DNA of 33,356 nt from Negativicutes bacterium (GTDB lineage Bacteria > Bacillota > JAAYKD01): the NCBI GenBank assembly GCA_021372785.1, contig JAJFTT010000052.1, positions 1 through 33,356 on the forward strand. Direction: 5' to 3'. How positions within the stretch are numbered: the first letter of the stretch is position 1; each line of letters begins with the position of its first letter. This document shows, one piece after another, positions 24,989-33,356 of the stretch. The notes beneath the pieces are model-generated. The model saw only the letters and a list, made by a program, of their open reading frames with translations, was not told the origin of the DNA and did no database searches. The position numbers were made by a program, and so were the translations under genes.

Positions 24989-26368
24989 ATGATCCAAAGA
25001 ATCAGAGCAATCATAGAGACAAATCAACTGTTCGATAAGGGAGAGAGGCTGCTGATTGGCGTTTCGGGCGGTCCTGACTCCCTTTTTCTGCTTCTCGTGT
25101 TGCATGCTCTAGCAACGGATTTTCAGTGGCAGCTTGCCGTTGCTCATCTCAATCATGGTCTGCGCGGGCAGGAAGCCTGTGAGGAAGCGGCATTTGTGCG
25201 GCAATGGGCAAAGAAATTGGAGCTGCCGTTTTTTTATCAGCGTAGAGATATTCGGCCATTGGCTCAGGTCAGAAAATTAGGAGAAGAGGAAGCCGGCCGA
25301 TCTGCCCGTTATGCCTTTTTTCAGAAAGCGGCAGCCGAGTTTCAGGCTACGGCGCTTGTGCTGGGCCATCAAGCAGATGATCAGGTGGAGAATTTTTTCC
25401 TGAGGCTGCTGCGCGGCAGCGGTTCCGTGGGCCTATCGGCAATGCCGTTCACGCGGCCGTTGACGGATCAGCTTCGTCTGGTGCGTCCCTTAGTCTCGAT
25501 CAGCCACGCCGAAATCATCGCCTGGCTGGAAGAACATCAGATCATCTATTGTCTGGATCCTTCCAACAACAGTAATATTTACCAGCGAAACCAAATCCGC
25601 CATCGCTTATTTGGGCAGCTGCGCGAAATCGCACCTGCTTTTGAACAGCACATCCTGCATACACAGGAATTGTTGGCGGCAGATGAAGCCTACCTGCAGG
25701 CGGCAATGGAGAAGGCTGCGGCAGAGTTGCCGCGCGATCCTTTTGGTTTCTGCTCGATGGCGGCGGCTGATTATTTGCAACTGCCTCTGGCCCTGCGTTC
25801 GCGCTGGCTGCGGCAGCAATTCTTCCTGCTTAAGCAAGGAGAAGAAAATCTGCAATATCGGCATCATCAGGAAATCGAACGGCAAATCAGAGCACAAACC
25901 AGTTCCTGGCAATATTCTCTGCCGGGAAAAGTAATTTTCCGGCTCAGCTGCGGCAGATTATTTCTCCTGCCAGGCGAGACGGCACCGGTGCAGCTCGATT
26001 TGACCTACAGGCTGCCGCCGGCAAACCAGTGGCCCTGCAGCAAGAGTCTGACCGGTTGTGGCACACTGATTTTTGACCCGCTGCCGGCATCCATGCGCAG
26101 ACAAGCCGGTGTGCTGGGCGAGCAGGCCTTGCGGCTGCCCTTTCATTTACGCACTTGGCGAAAGGGAGATCGGATTGCTCTGTCGAATGGTGGTCATAAA
26201 AGTGTGGCTGACTTCTGGCAGGAAAATGCTATCCCGCTGCCCTGGCGTTTTCGGTATCCGCTGTTTTTGCTGGGTGAGACGATTGTATTTATTCCCGGAC
26301 TTTATACAGCGCTTGCTCTGCAGCCACAGGATGCGGAAAAACCGGTTTATCGTATTCTTCTGCAATAG
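24989..26368 (+). CDS. tilS: tRNA(Ile)-lysidine synthase
   Basis: TilS (459 residues) attaches lysine to cytidine 34 of the minor isoleucine tRNA with ATP, so that AUA is read as isoleucine; it is essential in most bacteria. The ATP-pyrophosphatase loop SGGPDS lies at 26-31, followed by VAHLNHGLRGQEA, GHQADDQVENFFLRLLRGSG and the C-terminal domain with LRTWRKGDRIALSNGGHKS. GGAGTG lies about ten bases before the ATG. It is divergent from the ComB-like gene across a 223-base region. The tilS-hpt-ftsH order is conserved across Bacillota. Confidence 0.95.
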   Translation: MIQRIRAIIETNQLFDKGERLLIGVSGGPDSLFLLLVLHALATDFQWQLAVAHLNHGLRGQEACEEAAFVRQWAKKLELPFFYQRRDIRPLAQVRKLGEEEAGRSARYAFFQKAAAEFQATALVLGHQADDQVENFFLRLLRGSGSVGLSAMPFTRPLTDQLRLVRPLVSISHAEIIAWLEEHQIIYCLDPSNNSNIYQRNQIRHRLFGQLREIAPAFEQHILHTQELLAADEAYLQAAMEKAAAELPRDPFGFCSMAAADYLQLPLALRSRWLRQQFFLLKQGEENLQYRHHQEIERQIRAQTSSWQYSLPGKVIFRLSCGRLFLLPGETAPVQLDLTYRLPPANQWPCSKSLTGCGTLIFDPLPASMRRQAGVLGEQALRLPFHLRTWRKGDRIALSNGGHKSVADFWQENAIPLPWRFRYPLFLLGETIVFIPGLYTALALQPQDAEKPVYRILLQ

Positions 26369-26393
26369 ACATAAAATTGTCAAGTATCGGCAC

Positions 26394-26422
26394 TTATCAG
26401 AGCGTAGAAATTATGTTACAAT
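26394..26422 (+). promoter_or_regulatory. Promoter of hpt-ftsH
   Basis: TTATCA (26394-26399), exactly 17 bases, then TACAAT (26417-26422). It lies in the gap between tilS and hpt and probably drives hpt and the following genes. Confidence 0.6.
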
Positions 26423-26427
26423 AATAC

Positions 26428-26441
26428 ATTACAGCTGTAAT
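26428..26441. promoter_or_regulatory. 14-bp palindrome at the predicted hpt start site
   Basis: ATTACAGCTGTAAT is a perfect palindrome beginning 5 bases after the predicted -10, so it covers the transcription start. The position and dyad symmetry fit a repressor operator. The regulator is unknown. Confidence 0.5.
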
Positions 26442-26476
26442 ATCGCCTCAGGAGTGAGAGGAGAGGAAAAACACCT

Positions 26477-27031
26477 ATGAATTTAGAAGATAACATCGAG
26501 CGTATTTATCTCAGTGCTGAGATTCTGGCAGCTAAAGTAGAGGAAATTGGCAAGCAAGTCAGTGACTTTTACGCCCCGGATGACGAATTGGTTGTGGTCG
26601 GAGTACTGAACGGGTCTTTTTGCTTTATGGCGGATCTGGTGCGAAAAATCAAACAGCCGGTGACCGTGGAATTTTTCGGCTGTTCCAGTTATGGTAAAAG
26701 CACGGAAACCAGCGGCAATCTGAAAATCACCAAAGATCTGGATCATGATATCAACGGAAAAAATGTCCTGATCGTGGAAGATATTATCGATACCGGATTA
26801 ACGCTGCTCCGCATGAAAGCTTTACTGAGCAAAAGGAATCCCAAATCGCTCCGGGTCGCTGTGCTCCTGGATAAGCCCAATCGCCGCAAAGTAGAGGTTA
26901 AAGGCGACTTCACCGGCTTTGAAATTGAAGATTACTTCGTAGTCGGTTATGGTTTGGACTATGCGGACAAATATAGAAATCTGCCTTACATTGGCATCTT
27001 AAAACCAGAGGCGTATGCATTGCAAAGCTAA
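26477..27031 (+). CDS. hpt: Hypoxanthine phosphoribosyltransferase
   Basis: Hpt (184 residues) salvages hypoxanthine and often guanine with PRPP to form IMP and GMP. The PRPP loop VLIVEDIIDTGLT lies at about 97-109. Other family parts are VVGVLNGSFCFMADLVRKI, SSYGKSTETSG and the C-terminal DYFVVGYGLDYADKYRNLPY. AGGAGAGG precedes the ATG. The gene follows tilS by 108 bases that contain a promoter and palindrome, and ftsH starts 42 bases later. Confidence 0.96.
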   Translation: MNLEDNIERIYLSAEILAAKVEEIGKQVSDFYAPDDELVVVGVLNGSFCFMADLVRKIKQPVTVEFFGCSSYGKSTETSGNLKITKDLDHDINGKNVLIVEDIIDTGLTLLRMKALLSKRNPKSLRVAVLLDKPNRRKVEVKGDFTGFEIEDYFVVGYGLDYADKYRNLPYIGILKPEAYALQS

Positions 27032-27073
27032 CCAAGAGAACAAGCGATTTTTGAGATTGAGAGGAGTATCCAT

Positions 27074-28924
27074 TTGAAAAAGTTATTACGTTCAGCACCG
27101 CTTTATTTGCTGATTATCCTCATTACCGTCGCCGTGTTGAATTTCTTTCTGGCGGAACAAACACAGCCGTTAACGCTGGAATATAATACGTTTCGGGAAT
27201 ATCTGAGCAACGGTCAAATCAGCGCAGTCGTTCAGAACGCTCAGGAAATCAAGGGCAGTTTAACTGACGGCAGTACGTTTACCACCGTGATACCGAAAGC
27301 GGACGAAGAGGTGGTCAATAAGCTGATTTTAGAAAATACAGCCAAATATGAAGTGGAACTGCCACCGGAAACACCCTGGTGGACCGGTCTACTCAATACC
27401 TTATTTATGTTTGGCTTGTTCATTGCTTTCTATTATTTCTTTATGCAGCAAAACAACGGCGGCGGTAATAAAGTGATGTCGTTTGGTCACAGCCGTGCCA
27501 AACTGCAGCAAGGCGGCGCCAAGCAAATCACCTTTAAAGACGTCGCCGGTTACGAAGAGGTGAAGGAAGAACTGCAGGAAATCGTGGAATTCCTGCGGCA
27601 GCCAAAACGCTTTGTCGATATGGGTGCCCGCATTCCCAAAGGGATTCTGCTCTATGGCCCGCCGGGAACCGGTAAAACCTGGATGGCCAAAGCGGTGGCT
27701 GGGGAAGCAGGGGTTCCTTTCTTCAGCATCAGCGGCTCCGACTTTGTTGAGATGTTTGTCGGTGTCGGTGCCTCGCGTGTCCGTGATTTGTTCGAAACCG
27801 CTAAAAAGAGCGCTCCCTGTATCGTTTTCATCGATGAAATTGATGCGGTCGGACGGCAAAGAGGCGCCGGGTTGGGCGGCGGGCACGATGAACGTGAGCA
27901 AACCCTTAATCAACTGTTGGTGGAGATGGATGGTTTTGAAGCCAACGATGGCATCATCATCCTTGCCGCTACCAACCGTCCCGATATTCTAGACCCCGCT
28001 TTACTGCGACCGGGCCGTTTTGATCGTCAGGTGGCGGTGGATCGTCCCGATGTCAGTGAAAGAGAAGCGGTTCTGCGGGTGCATGTCCGCAACAAACCAT
28101 TGGCGGAGGACATTAATTTAAAGATTATCGCGCGCTCCACGCCAGGCTTTACTCCAGCCGATCTGGAGAACCTGGTCAATGAAGCCGCTCTGCTGGCGGC
28201 AAGGCGGGACAAAACAAAAATTGAAATGTCCGATATGGAAGAAGCCATCAATCGGGTGATTGCCGGTCCGGCCAAAAAATCGCGGCTGATGAGCGAAAAA
28301 GAAAAGAAACTCAGCGCCTACCATGAAGCGGGACATGCCATTGTAGCGCATTATTTGAAGGATTTTGATCCCGTACATCTGGTAACCATCGTACCTCGCG
28401 GGCGGGCGGGCGGTTTTACTTCCGTAGTGCCGGAAGAAGATCGCTATTATGTGACAAAGAAAGATATCTATAATTCCATCGCCTATGCCTTAGGCGGACG
28501 GGTGGCAGAAAGCATGGTCTTTGGTGAAGTATCTACCGGAGCCAGCAACGATTTGGAACGCGTGACCGATATGGCGCACCGTTTGGTGACGGAATATGGG
28601 ATGAGTGAAAAACTCGGGCCGATGACCTTCGGCAACAAGCAGCATGAAGTCTTCCTGGGCCGAGATCTCTCGCAGGGGAGAACCTACAGTGAAGAAGTGG
28701 CTGCCGTGATCGATGAGGAAGTGCGTTTGGTGGTGGATACCTGTTACAAACAGGCGACCGAACTGCTGCAGATGCACCGGGCGAAATTGAATCTGCTGGC
28801 GGAAACCTTAATGGAAAAAGAAACTGTCAAGGGCGAGGAACTGAACGCTTTGTTTGCTCAGATCGCTGTCTTAGCCGAGAGCGGTCTCGAGACAGCCCGG
28901 AGAGAGGATGAAACAATTGAGTGA
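27074..28924 (+). CDS. ftsH: ATP-dependent zinc metalloprotease FtsH
   Basis: FtsH (616 residues) is the membrane AAA+ protease that degrades unstable and misassembled membrane and cytosolic proteins. Two membrane helices (about 8-27 and 105-123) flank an extracytoplasmic domain. The AAA module has Walker A GPPGTGKT (195-202), Walker [15 protein letters not shown] and the second region of homology [19 protein letters not shown]. The protease domain has HEAGH (417-421) with the third zinc ligand in [13 protein letters not shown]. The TTG start is preceded by GAGAGGAG. It overlaps the next gene by 17 bases. Length is normal. Confidence 0.97.
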   Translation: MKKLLRSAPLYLLIILITVAVLNFFLAEQTQPLTLEYNTFREYLSNGQISAVVQNAQEIKGSLTDGSTFTTVIPKADEEVVNKLILENTAKYEVELPPETPWWTGLLNTLFMFGLFIAFYYFFMQQNNGGGNKVMSFGHSRAKLQQGGAKQITFKDVAGYEEVKEELQEIVEFLRQPKRFVDMGARIPKGILLYGPPGTGKTWMAKAVAGEAGVPFFSISGSDFVEMFVGVGASRVRDLFETAKKSAPCIVFIDEIDAVGRQRGAGLGGGHDEREQTLNQLLVEMDGFEANDGIIILAATNRPDILDPALLRPGRFDRQVAVDRPDVSEREAVLRVHVRNKPLAEDINLKIIARSTPGFTPADLENLVNEAALLAARRDKTKIEMSDMEEAINRVIAGPAKKSRLMSEKEKKLSAYHEAGHAIVAHYLKDFDPVHLVTIVPRGRAGGFTSVVPEEDRYYVTKKDIYNSIAYALGGRVAESMVFGEVSTGASNDLERVTDMAHRLVTEYGMSEKLGPMTFGNKQHEVFLGRDLSQGRTYSEEVAAVIDEEVRLVVDTCYKQATELLQMHRAKLNLLAETLMEKETVKGEELNALFAQIAVLAESGLETARREDETIE

Positions 28925-29549
28925 TTTACTTGATCTCAGCGTCAATGATTTTTTGCAGGAATTGTCGTCTGATTCACCTGCTCCCGGCGGCGGTTCCGTC
29001 TCCGCTTTTGCCGTAGCCATGGCAGCTTCTTTAGCTGAAATGGTTGCAAATCTAACTTTAGGCAGAAAAAAATACGCCGAAGTCAGCGCAGAAATGATGG
29101 AATTGCAGGCGCTGGCAGCGAACTATGCCTTAACAGCCAAAGACCTGGTTGTTTTGGACAGCGAAGCCTACAGGCAGGTCATGCAGGCTTATCAGCTGCC
29201 CAAAGAAACAGCGGCAGAGAAAAACGCGCGTCGGGCAGCGATTTTGGCTGCCACCAGAAATGCCATCGAGGTACCCAAACAGACAGCCTCACTCGCTTAT
29301 GAAGTCATGAAACTGGTGCAGGTTGCTTTAGCCAAAGGCAACCGCAACACGGCAAGCGATGGGTTGGTTGCTTCCTATTTGGCGTTAGCGGGCTGCAAAG
29401 GAGCGATTGCCAATATCAGGATCAATCTGACCGGACTAAAAGAGGCCGGCGAAGCGGCAGAGTATGATCTGTTTTGTCAGGATCTGCTGCTGAATATGGA
29501 AGCTTTGGCGCTGCAAGCGGAAATCCTGGCGAAACCTACTTTGGGTTAA
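28908..29549 (+). CDS. Cyclodeaminase/cyclohydrolase family protein (FchA-like)
   Basis: This 213-residue helical protein matches the formiminotransferase-cyclodeaminase C-terminal family, which includes methenyltetrahydrofolate cyclohydrolase FchA of acetogenic and purine-fermenting Clostridia. The folate-binding loop SPAPGGGSVSAFAVAMAASL lies at about 23-42 and TLGRKKYAEVSAEM follows. The function is either opening of methenyl-THF to formyl-THF or deamination of formimino-THF; no formiminotransferase is fused or adjacent, which favours cyclohydrolase. Its ATG lies 17 bases inside ftsH, suggesting coupled translation. Confidence 0.88.
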   Translation: MKQLSDLLDLSVNDFLQELSSDSPAPGGGSVSAFAVAMAASLAEMVANLTLGRKKYAEVSAEMMELQALAANYALTAKDLVVLDSEAYRQVMQAYQLPKETAAEKNARRAAILAATRNAIEVPKQTASLAYEVMKLVQVALAKGNRNTASDGLVASYLALAGCKGAIANIRINLTGLKEAGEAAEYDLFCQDLLLNMEALALQAEILAKPTLG

Positions 29550-29594
29550 CGCGAATCCAGCCACAGAAAAATTCTCACAAAAGGAGAGAGCCAG

Positions 29595-31310
29595 ATGAAA
29601 ATGTCAAAAATGTTTGGCCGGACAATCCGCGAAGTTCCCGCCGAAGCCGAGATAGACAGCCATAAACTCCTGCTGCGCGCAGGGTTAGTCCGGAAGATGG
29701 CCGCCGGTATCTATCAATATGACCCGCTGGCCTGGCGCTCAATGAAAAAAATTCAGGAGATCCTCCGTTCGGAGATGGACGGCGTGGGGGCGCAGGAAAT
29801 CAATATGCCGTTGGCACAGCCGGCCGAATTGTGGCAGGAATCGGGGCGGTGGTACAGTGTCGGACCCGAAATGGCCCGCTTTAAAGACCGCGGCGGCCGC
29901 GATATGGTCTTAGCCATTACGCACGAGGAAGCAGTCACCGATCTGGTGCGCAACGAAATTAACAGTTATAAGCAATTACCGCTGGTTTTGTATCAGATTC
30001 AGATGAAATTTCGCGATGAAGCCCGCCCGCGCGCCGGTTTGATTCGGGTGCGTGAGTTTTATATGAAGGACGCTTACAGCTTTCATCAATCGGAAGCAGA
30101 TTTGGATGCTTATTATGAAGTGATGACACAAGCCTATTTCCGTATTTTCCATCGGGCGGGTTTGAATGTGATTACAGTCAAATCGGACAACGGCAATATC
30201 GGCGGTAAAGTCTCACACGAGTATATGTATGTCACCCCCATAGGCGAAGACAGCCTGATTTTATGTGACCAATGCGGTTATGCGGCGAACCAGGAAGTTG
30301 CCGAAACAGGCAGCTGGACGATTCCGCAGGCTGAACCGCTGCCGCTGCAGGAGGAACATACCCCGGGCTGCAAAACAATCGCCCAGGTTGCCGAAGTTCT
30401 GGCAGCCGAAGCGCAGGATTGCATGAAGGCGCTCTTCTATGTTTCCAAAGGCTCTCTGCTGATGGTTGTCATTCGCGGCGATCTGGAACTGAATGAGCTG
30501 AAACTGAAAAAAGTCTTGGATGATGCCAACGTCCGCTTAGCTACGGAAGAAGAAGCAATCTGCGCCGGCATTGTGCCGGGTTATGCTTCACCGCTGGGAT
30601 TCACAGGCAGGATTTTAGTGGATGCCTCAATTGCAGCAGGTAAAAACTGGATTGCCGGTGCCAATCAAACGGACTATCATCTGCGCAACGTCAATCTGCC
30701 GCGCGATTTTAGCGGGGAGGGACCGTATGATTTAGTTTCGGTCAAAGCAGGAGCACTTTGCCCTATTTGTGGCAGCCCTTTGCGGGAAGCGCGCGGGGTG
30801 GAGGTCGGCAATATCTTTAAACTGGGCACCAAGTATTCTTCCTCTATGAAAGCGACATTTCTGGATGAAAACGGTGAAAATCTGCCTTTGGTGATGGGCT
30901 GTTACGGCATCGGTTTGGGTCGTTTGCTTTCATGCATCATTGAAGAACATCACGATGAGGCCGGTATTATCTGGCCGATGACTGTTGCACCATATCATGT
31001 CTGTCTGTGTTCGGTCGGCGGCAACCCGGATGTGGTGGCCAAAGCGGATCAGCTCTATCAGGAAATGCTGGCTGCCGGGATTGAAGTGTTATATGATGAC
31101 CGCGACTTGCGTCCCGGAGTAAAATTCAACGATGCGGATCTGATTGGTCTGCCGATCCGTATGATTGTTTCCGCCCGCAGCCTGGCTGCCGGTCAGGTGG
31201 AGCTGAAGGAGCGCAAGAAACAGGAAGCAGTGCAATTGCCTCTGCAGGAAGCAATTCCATTCATTCGGAATTTGATTCAAACAGAATTGGTCTCCTGGAA
31301 AAATCAATAA
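29595..31310 (+). CDS. proS: Prolyl-tRNA synthetase (bacterial type)
   Basis: ProRS (571 residues) charges tRNA(Pro) with proline. Class II motifs are visible: motif 1 around YQYDPLAWRSMKKIQ, motif 2 with FRDEARPRAGLIRVREFYMK, and motif 3 with VMGCYGIGLGRLL. The bacterial editing insertion (about 225-400, containing VYFSKG-like FYVSKGSLLMVVIRGDLELN) should clear mischarged alanine. The anticodon-binding domain follows from about 465. AGGAG lies 8 bases before the ATG. Length matches the E. coli-type enzyme, not the short archaeal-type. No T-box leader fits in the 45-base gap upstream. Confidence 0.97.
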   Translation: MKMSKMFGRTIREVPAEAEIDSHKLLLRAGLVRKMAAGIYQYDPLAWRSMKKIQEILRSEMDGVGAQEINMPLAQPAELWQESGRWYSVGPEMARFKDRGGRDMVLAITHEEAVTDLVRNEINSYKQLPLVLYQIQMKFRDEARPRAGLIRVREFYMKDAYSFHQSEADLDAYYEVMTQAYFRIFHRAGLNVITVKSDNGNIGGKVSHEYMYVTPIGEDSLILCDQCGYAANQEVAETGSWTIPQAEPLPLQEEHTPGCKTIAQVAEVLAAEAQDCMKALFYVSKGSLLMVVIRGDLELNELKLKKVLDDANVRLATEEEAICAGIVPGYASPLGFTGRILVDASIAAGKNWIAGANQTDYHLRNVNLPRDFSGEGPYDLVSVKAGALCPICGSPLREARGVEVGNIFKLGTKYSSSMKATFLDENGENLPLVMGCYGIGLGRLLSCIIEEHHDEAGIIWPMTVAPYHVCLCSVGGNPDVVAKADQLYQEMLAAGIEVLYDDRDLRPGVKFNDADLIGLPIRMIVSARSLAAGQVELKERKKQEAVQLPLQEAIPFIRNLIQTELVSWKNQ

Positions 31311-31316
31311 GCAGAA

Positions 31317-31362
31317 TAAAATTGCGTGATTCTTTGCATTGGAGATGAATCACGCAATTTTA
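31317..31362 (+). terminator. Rho-independent terminator-like hairpin after proS
   Basis: TAAAATTGCGTGATTC (31317-31332) pairs perfectly with its complement at 31347-31362 around a 14-base loop. The stem ends in TTTTA and the following bases are T-rich (GGTTTTATTATTTT), so it probably ends the proS transcript. Confidence 0.75.
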
Positions 31363-31384
31363 CATAGGTTTTATTATTTTGCTC

Positions 31385-31414
31385 TTGTTCTCTGAAATTG
31401 TTTGGGTGTATAAT
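31385..31414 (+). promoter_or_regulatory. Promoter of pyk
   Basis: A consensus TATAAT (31409-31414) lies 18 bases after a partial -35 TTGTTC (31385-31390). It would give a leader of about 137 bases before the pyk start codon. Confidence 0.55.
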
Positions 31415-31496
31415 AAAATTATCGGAAGCTCCCATGGCGGCCAAAGGAGCGTAAGGAATCAACGTGTGTACTCCGTAAAAAGAGGTAACCGGACCG

Positions 31497-31511
31497 AACC
31501 ATCAGATGGTT
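31497..31511. promoter_or_regulatory. 15-bp palindrome in the pyk leader
   Basis: AACCATCAGATGGTT has two 7-base arms around a central A. It lies about 80 bases after the predicted -10 and 46 bases before the start codon, where it could bind a repressor as a roadblock. An additional GCTCC/GGAGC inverted repeat lies at about 31428-31450. Confidence 0.4.
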
Positions 31512-31557
31512 TATCGGTATGACAGTGACAGCAATCGAGAGAGGAAGGAGTCTAGCG

Positions 31558-33306
31558 ATGAGAAAGACAAAAATAGTTGTTACCCTGGGACCGGCGATTC
31601 AAGACCTGGAGATGATGAAGAAGCTTTTTTTGGCCGGAGCCAATATTGTCAGATTAAATTTCTCCCATGGCAACCATGCAGAACATCTGGTCAGAATCAA
31701 TATGGCCCGGCAGGCGGCAAAAGAATTGGGTTTACGGATTCCCATCATGTTGGATAATAAGGGACCGGAAATCCGCATCGGCACCTTTGCCAAGCAAAAA
31801 ATCAGTTTGCAGCAAGGAGATCGCTTCTGCTTGACAACCCGCGCTGTCATCGGCGATCAAACGATGGTAACCGTAGAATACGAGGCGATGCCGCGTGAAG
31901 TAACGGCGGGGAGCATGATTCTGCTGGATGACGGCAACTTAAGCATGCGTGTCATAGAAGTGCAAAACGGCAGCGATATTATTTGTGAAGTACTCAACAG
32001 CGGCGAATTATCCGACCGTAAAAAAGTCAATCTGCCCGGAGCGAAAATTTCCATTCCGGCGGTCAACCCGAAAGATGTAGAGGATATTCTGTTCGGCATT
32101 GAGCATAACCTCGATTTCGTGGCTGCTTCCTTTATCCGTAAGGCGGAAGATGTGCTGGAAATCCGCAGGATCATTGAGGATGCCGGCGGTAATATGAAGA
32201 TTATTGCCAAAATCGAAAGTCAGGAAGGTCTCGATAACCTGAGCGATATTTTGAAAGTCACCGACGCTTTGATGGTTGCCCGCGGGGATTTGGGGGTGGA
32301 AGTACCGTCGGAGCAAGTGCCGATTGCGCAGAAGGAAATGATCCGCCTCTGCAATCAGAAGGCAATTCCGGTGATTACCGCCACTCAGATGCTGGATTCC
32401 ATGATCCGCAATCCGCGGCCTACCCGCGCCGAGGCCAGTGATATCGCCAATGCGATCCTGGACGGCACCGACGCCATCATGCTGTCCGGCGAAACGGCCA
32501 GCGGCAAATATCCGCTGGAATCGGTGCAAACGATGGCGCGGATTGCGGAGAAAACAGAATCTGCCTGGCCGATGAAGTTGAATTGGCAGAATAACCGCCT
32601 GACGACAGAGGTCTCTGTTACCGATGCCATCAGCCATGCCGTTTGCCAAAGCGCCAATGATCTAAAAGCCGATGCGATTATTACGGCCACTTCCTCGGGC
32701 AGCACAGCACGCAATGTAGCGAAATATCGTCCGCAGGCGCGTATTATTGCCGTCACATCGCATGAAGCCACAGCCAATCAGCTTTGCCTGGTTTGGGGTA
32801 TCACGCCGTTGGTAGTACCGAATATGCCCGATACGGACTCCATGGTAAATGAAGCCGTTGGAACGGCTCTGGATGCCGAATGTATTGCTAACGGTGACCT
32901 GATCATTCTGACGGCAGGCGTACCGGTCGGCATACCGGGCAGCACCAATATGATGCAGATCGTCACAGTCGGTGATATACTGGTACGAGGCGTTTGTATT
33001 GGCGAGTGCAATGTGGTTGGCAGAGCGGTGGTTGCTTTCTCTCCGGAAGAAGCGGAAGCCAAGATGCACCAAGGCGATATCCTGATCACCAAGAGCGTCG
33101 ACGGAGATTACCTGCCCGCCATCAAAAAGGCTGCCGCACTGGTGACAGAAGAAGGCGGTTTATCCTCTTCCGGAGCCATCTTTGGGTTGAACCTGAATAT
33201 ATTGGCCATGGTTGGCGCAGAAAACGCCACCTCCTTTATCAAGACCGGCCAGGAGATTACGGTCGATCGGTACGGACGTATTTTCCGCGGTAAAGTCAGA
33301 GCGTAA
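31558..33306 (+). CDS. pyk: Pyruvate kinase with C-terminal PEP-utilising-like domain
   Basis: Pyruvate kinase (582 residues) converts phosphoenolpyruvate and ADP to pyruvate and ATP. Visible are KIVVTLGPA at the N-terminus, LDNKGPEIR (its glutamate is typical of potassium-dependent enzymes), IIAKIESQEGL with the catalytic lysine, VARGDLGVEVP and ATQMLDSMIRNPRPTRAE. After about residue 475 the extra domain found in Bacillota enzymes follows, related to PEP-utilising mobile domains; its usual TSH motif is SSS here (536-538). AAGGAG lies 8 bases before the ATG at 31558, so I prefer it over the in-frame ATG at 31519. It stands alone behind its own promoter. No pfk gene is adjacent in the window. 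Confidence 0.96.
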   Translation: MRKTKIVVTLGPAIQDLEMMKKLFLAGANIVRLNFSHGNHAEHLVRINMARQAAKELGLRIPIMLDNKGPEIRIGTFAKQKISLQQGDRFCLTTRAVIGDQTMVTVEYEAMPREVTAGSMILLDDGNLSMRVIEVQNGSDIICEVLNSGELSDRKKVNLPGAKISIPAVNPKDVEDILFGIEHNLDFVAASFIRKAEDVLEIRRIIEDAGGNMKIIAKIESQEGLDNLSDILKVTDALMVARGDLGVEVPSEQVPIAQKEMIRLCNQKAIPVITATQMLDSMIRNPRPTRAEASDIANAILDGTDAIMLSGETASGKYPLESVQTMARIAEKTESAWPMKLNWQNNRLTTEVSVTDAISHAVCQSANDLKADAIITATSSGSTARNVAKYRPQARIIAVTSHEATANQLCLVWGITPLVVPNMPDTDSMVNEAVGTALDAECIANGDLIILTAGVPVGIPGSTNMMQIVTVGDILVRGVCIGECNVVGRAVVAFSPEEAEAKMHQGDILITKSVDGDYLPAIKKAAALVTEEGGLSSSGAIFGLNLNILAMVGAENATSFIKTGQEITVDRYGRIFRGKVRA

Positions 33307-33326
33307 ATAACGAGCCAAAGAGCGAG

Positions 33327-33351
33327 CCAGGGGGACGGGGGTGTTGGCACA
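33327..33351. repeat. Inverted copy of the 25-base repeat core
   Basis: These 25 bases are the exact reverse complement of the core at 1908-1932 and 1959-1983. The flanks differ: here GAGCCAAAGAGC precedes it. It lies 21 bases after the pyk stop and 5 bases before the window end. Confidence 0.9.
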
Positions 33352-33356
33352 AATTT

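Noticed and set aside
24824-25014. N-terminal extension of the ComB-like gene to 25014
   Set aside because: The extension is not family-like and overlaps the divergent tilS start, while AGGAGG stands at the right distance from the ATG at 24765.
29550-29594. T-box leader for proS
   Set aside because: The gap is only 45 bases and holds just a ribosome binding site, far too short for a T-box.
1-33356. CRISPR array, phage, toxin-antitoxin or defence genes
   Set aside because: No regularly spaced repeats, integrase, restriction, Cas or small toxin-antitoxin pair was seen; the only repeats are those reported.

Overview
The window looks like a chromosomal segment of a Gram-positive-type Bacillota, most likely a clostridial or related anaerobic lineage. 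The evidence is strong AGGAGG-type ribosome binding sites, a SepF/YggT/DivIVA division cluster next to ftsZ, a RemA (DUF370) gene, an RqcH-type NFACT gene, and a pyruvate kinase with the extra C-terminal domain typical of Bacillota. I cannot name a genus from sequence alone. No rRNA, tRNA, CRISPR array, intact transposase or phage gene was seen.

Left third (1-11.9 kb), accessory and partly decayed. A minus-strand ABC-F ATPase is followed by a 2 x 51 bp tandem repeat. A metal P1B-type ATPase gene, missing its 5' half, starts directly at that repeat. Next come a frameshifted CxxC heavy-metal-associated domain gene, a minus-strand AlkD-like DNA alkylation repair gene, and a diguanylate cyclase with a cysteine-containing sensor region behind a long leader. 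A HAD-family phosphatase follows, then a broken GGDEF remnant, the intact sbcD-sbcC pair, and a frameshifted unidentified ORF just upstream of ftsZ.

Middle (12-24 kb), a dense housekeeping block on the plus strand: ftsZ, nrdR, a membrane-anchored HlyD-like coiled-coil protein, yggS, sepF, yggT and divIVA; then an aspartate/glutamate racemase, lspA, rluD-type pseudouridine synthase and pyrR; then rqcH, yicC, remA, gmk and rpoZ, closed by a bidirectional terminator. Many genes overlap by 4 to 53 bases, which indicates translational coupling. The block links cell division, lipoprotein maturation, nucleotide metabolism, ribosome rescue and transcription.

Right third (24-33.3 kb): a minus-strand ComB-like gene, then tilS, hpt, ftsH, fchA-type cyclodeaminase, proS and pyk. 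The hpt promoter carries a perfect 14-bp palindrome at its start site. The window ends a few dozen bases after pyk in an inverted copy of the 25-base core of the left-hand repeat. Repeat copies at the window end and at the truncated ATPase suggest either a repeat family that drives rearrangement or an assembly junction.

There is no convincing new multi-gene system. The observations most worth following are the repeat family with its truncated metal ATPase, the E97-R98 variant of the RqcH catalytic motif, the cysteine-sensor diguanylate cyclase with its long leader, and the uncharacterised HlyD-like protein inside the division cluster.
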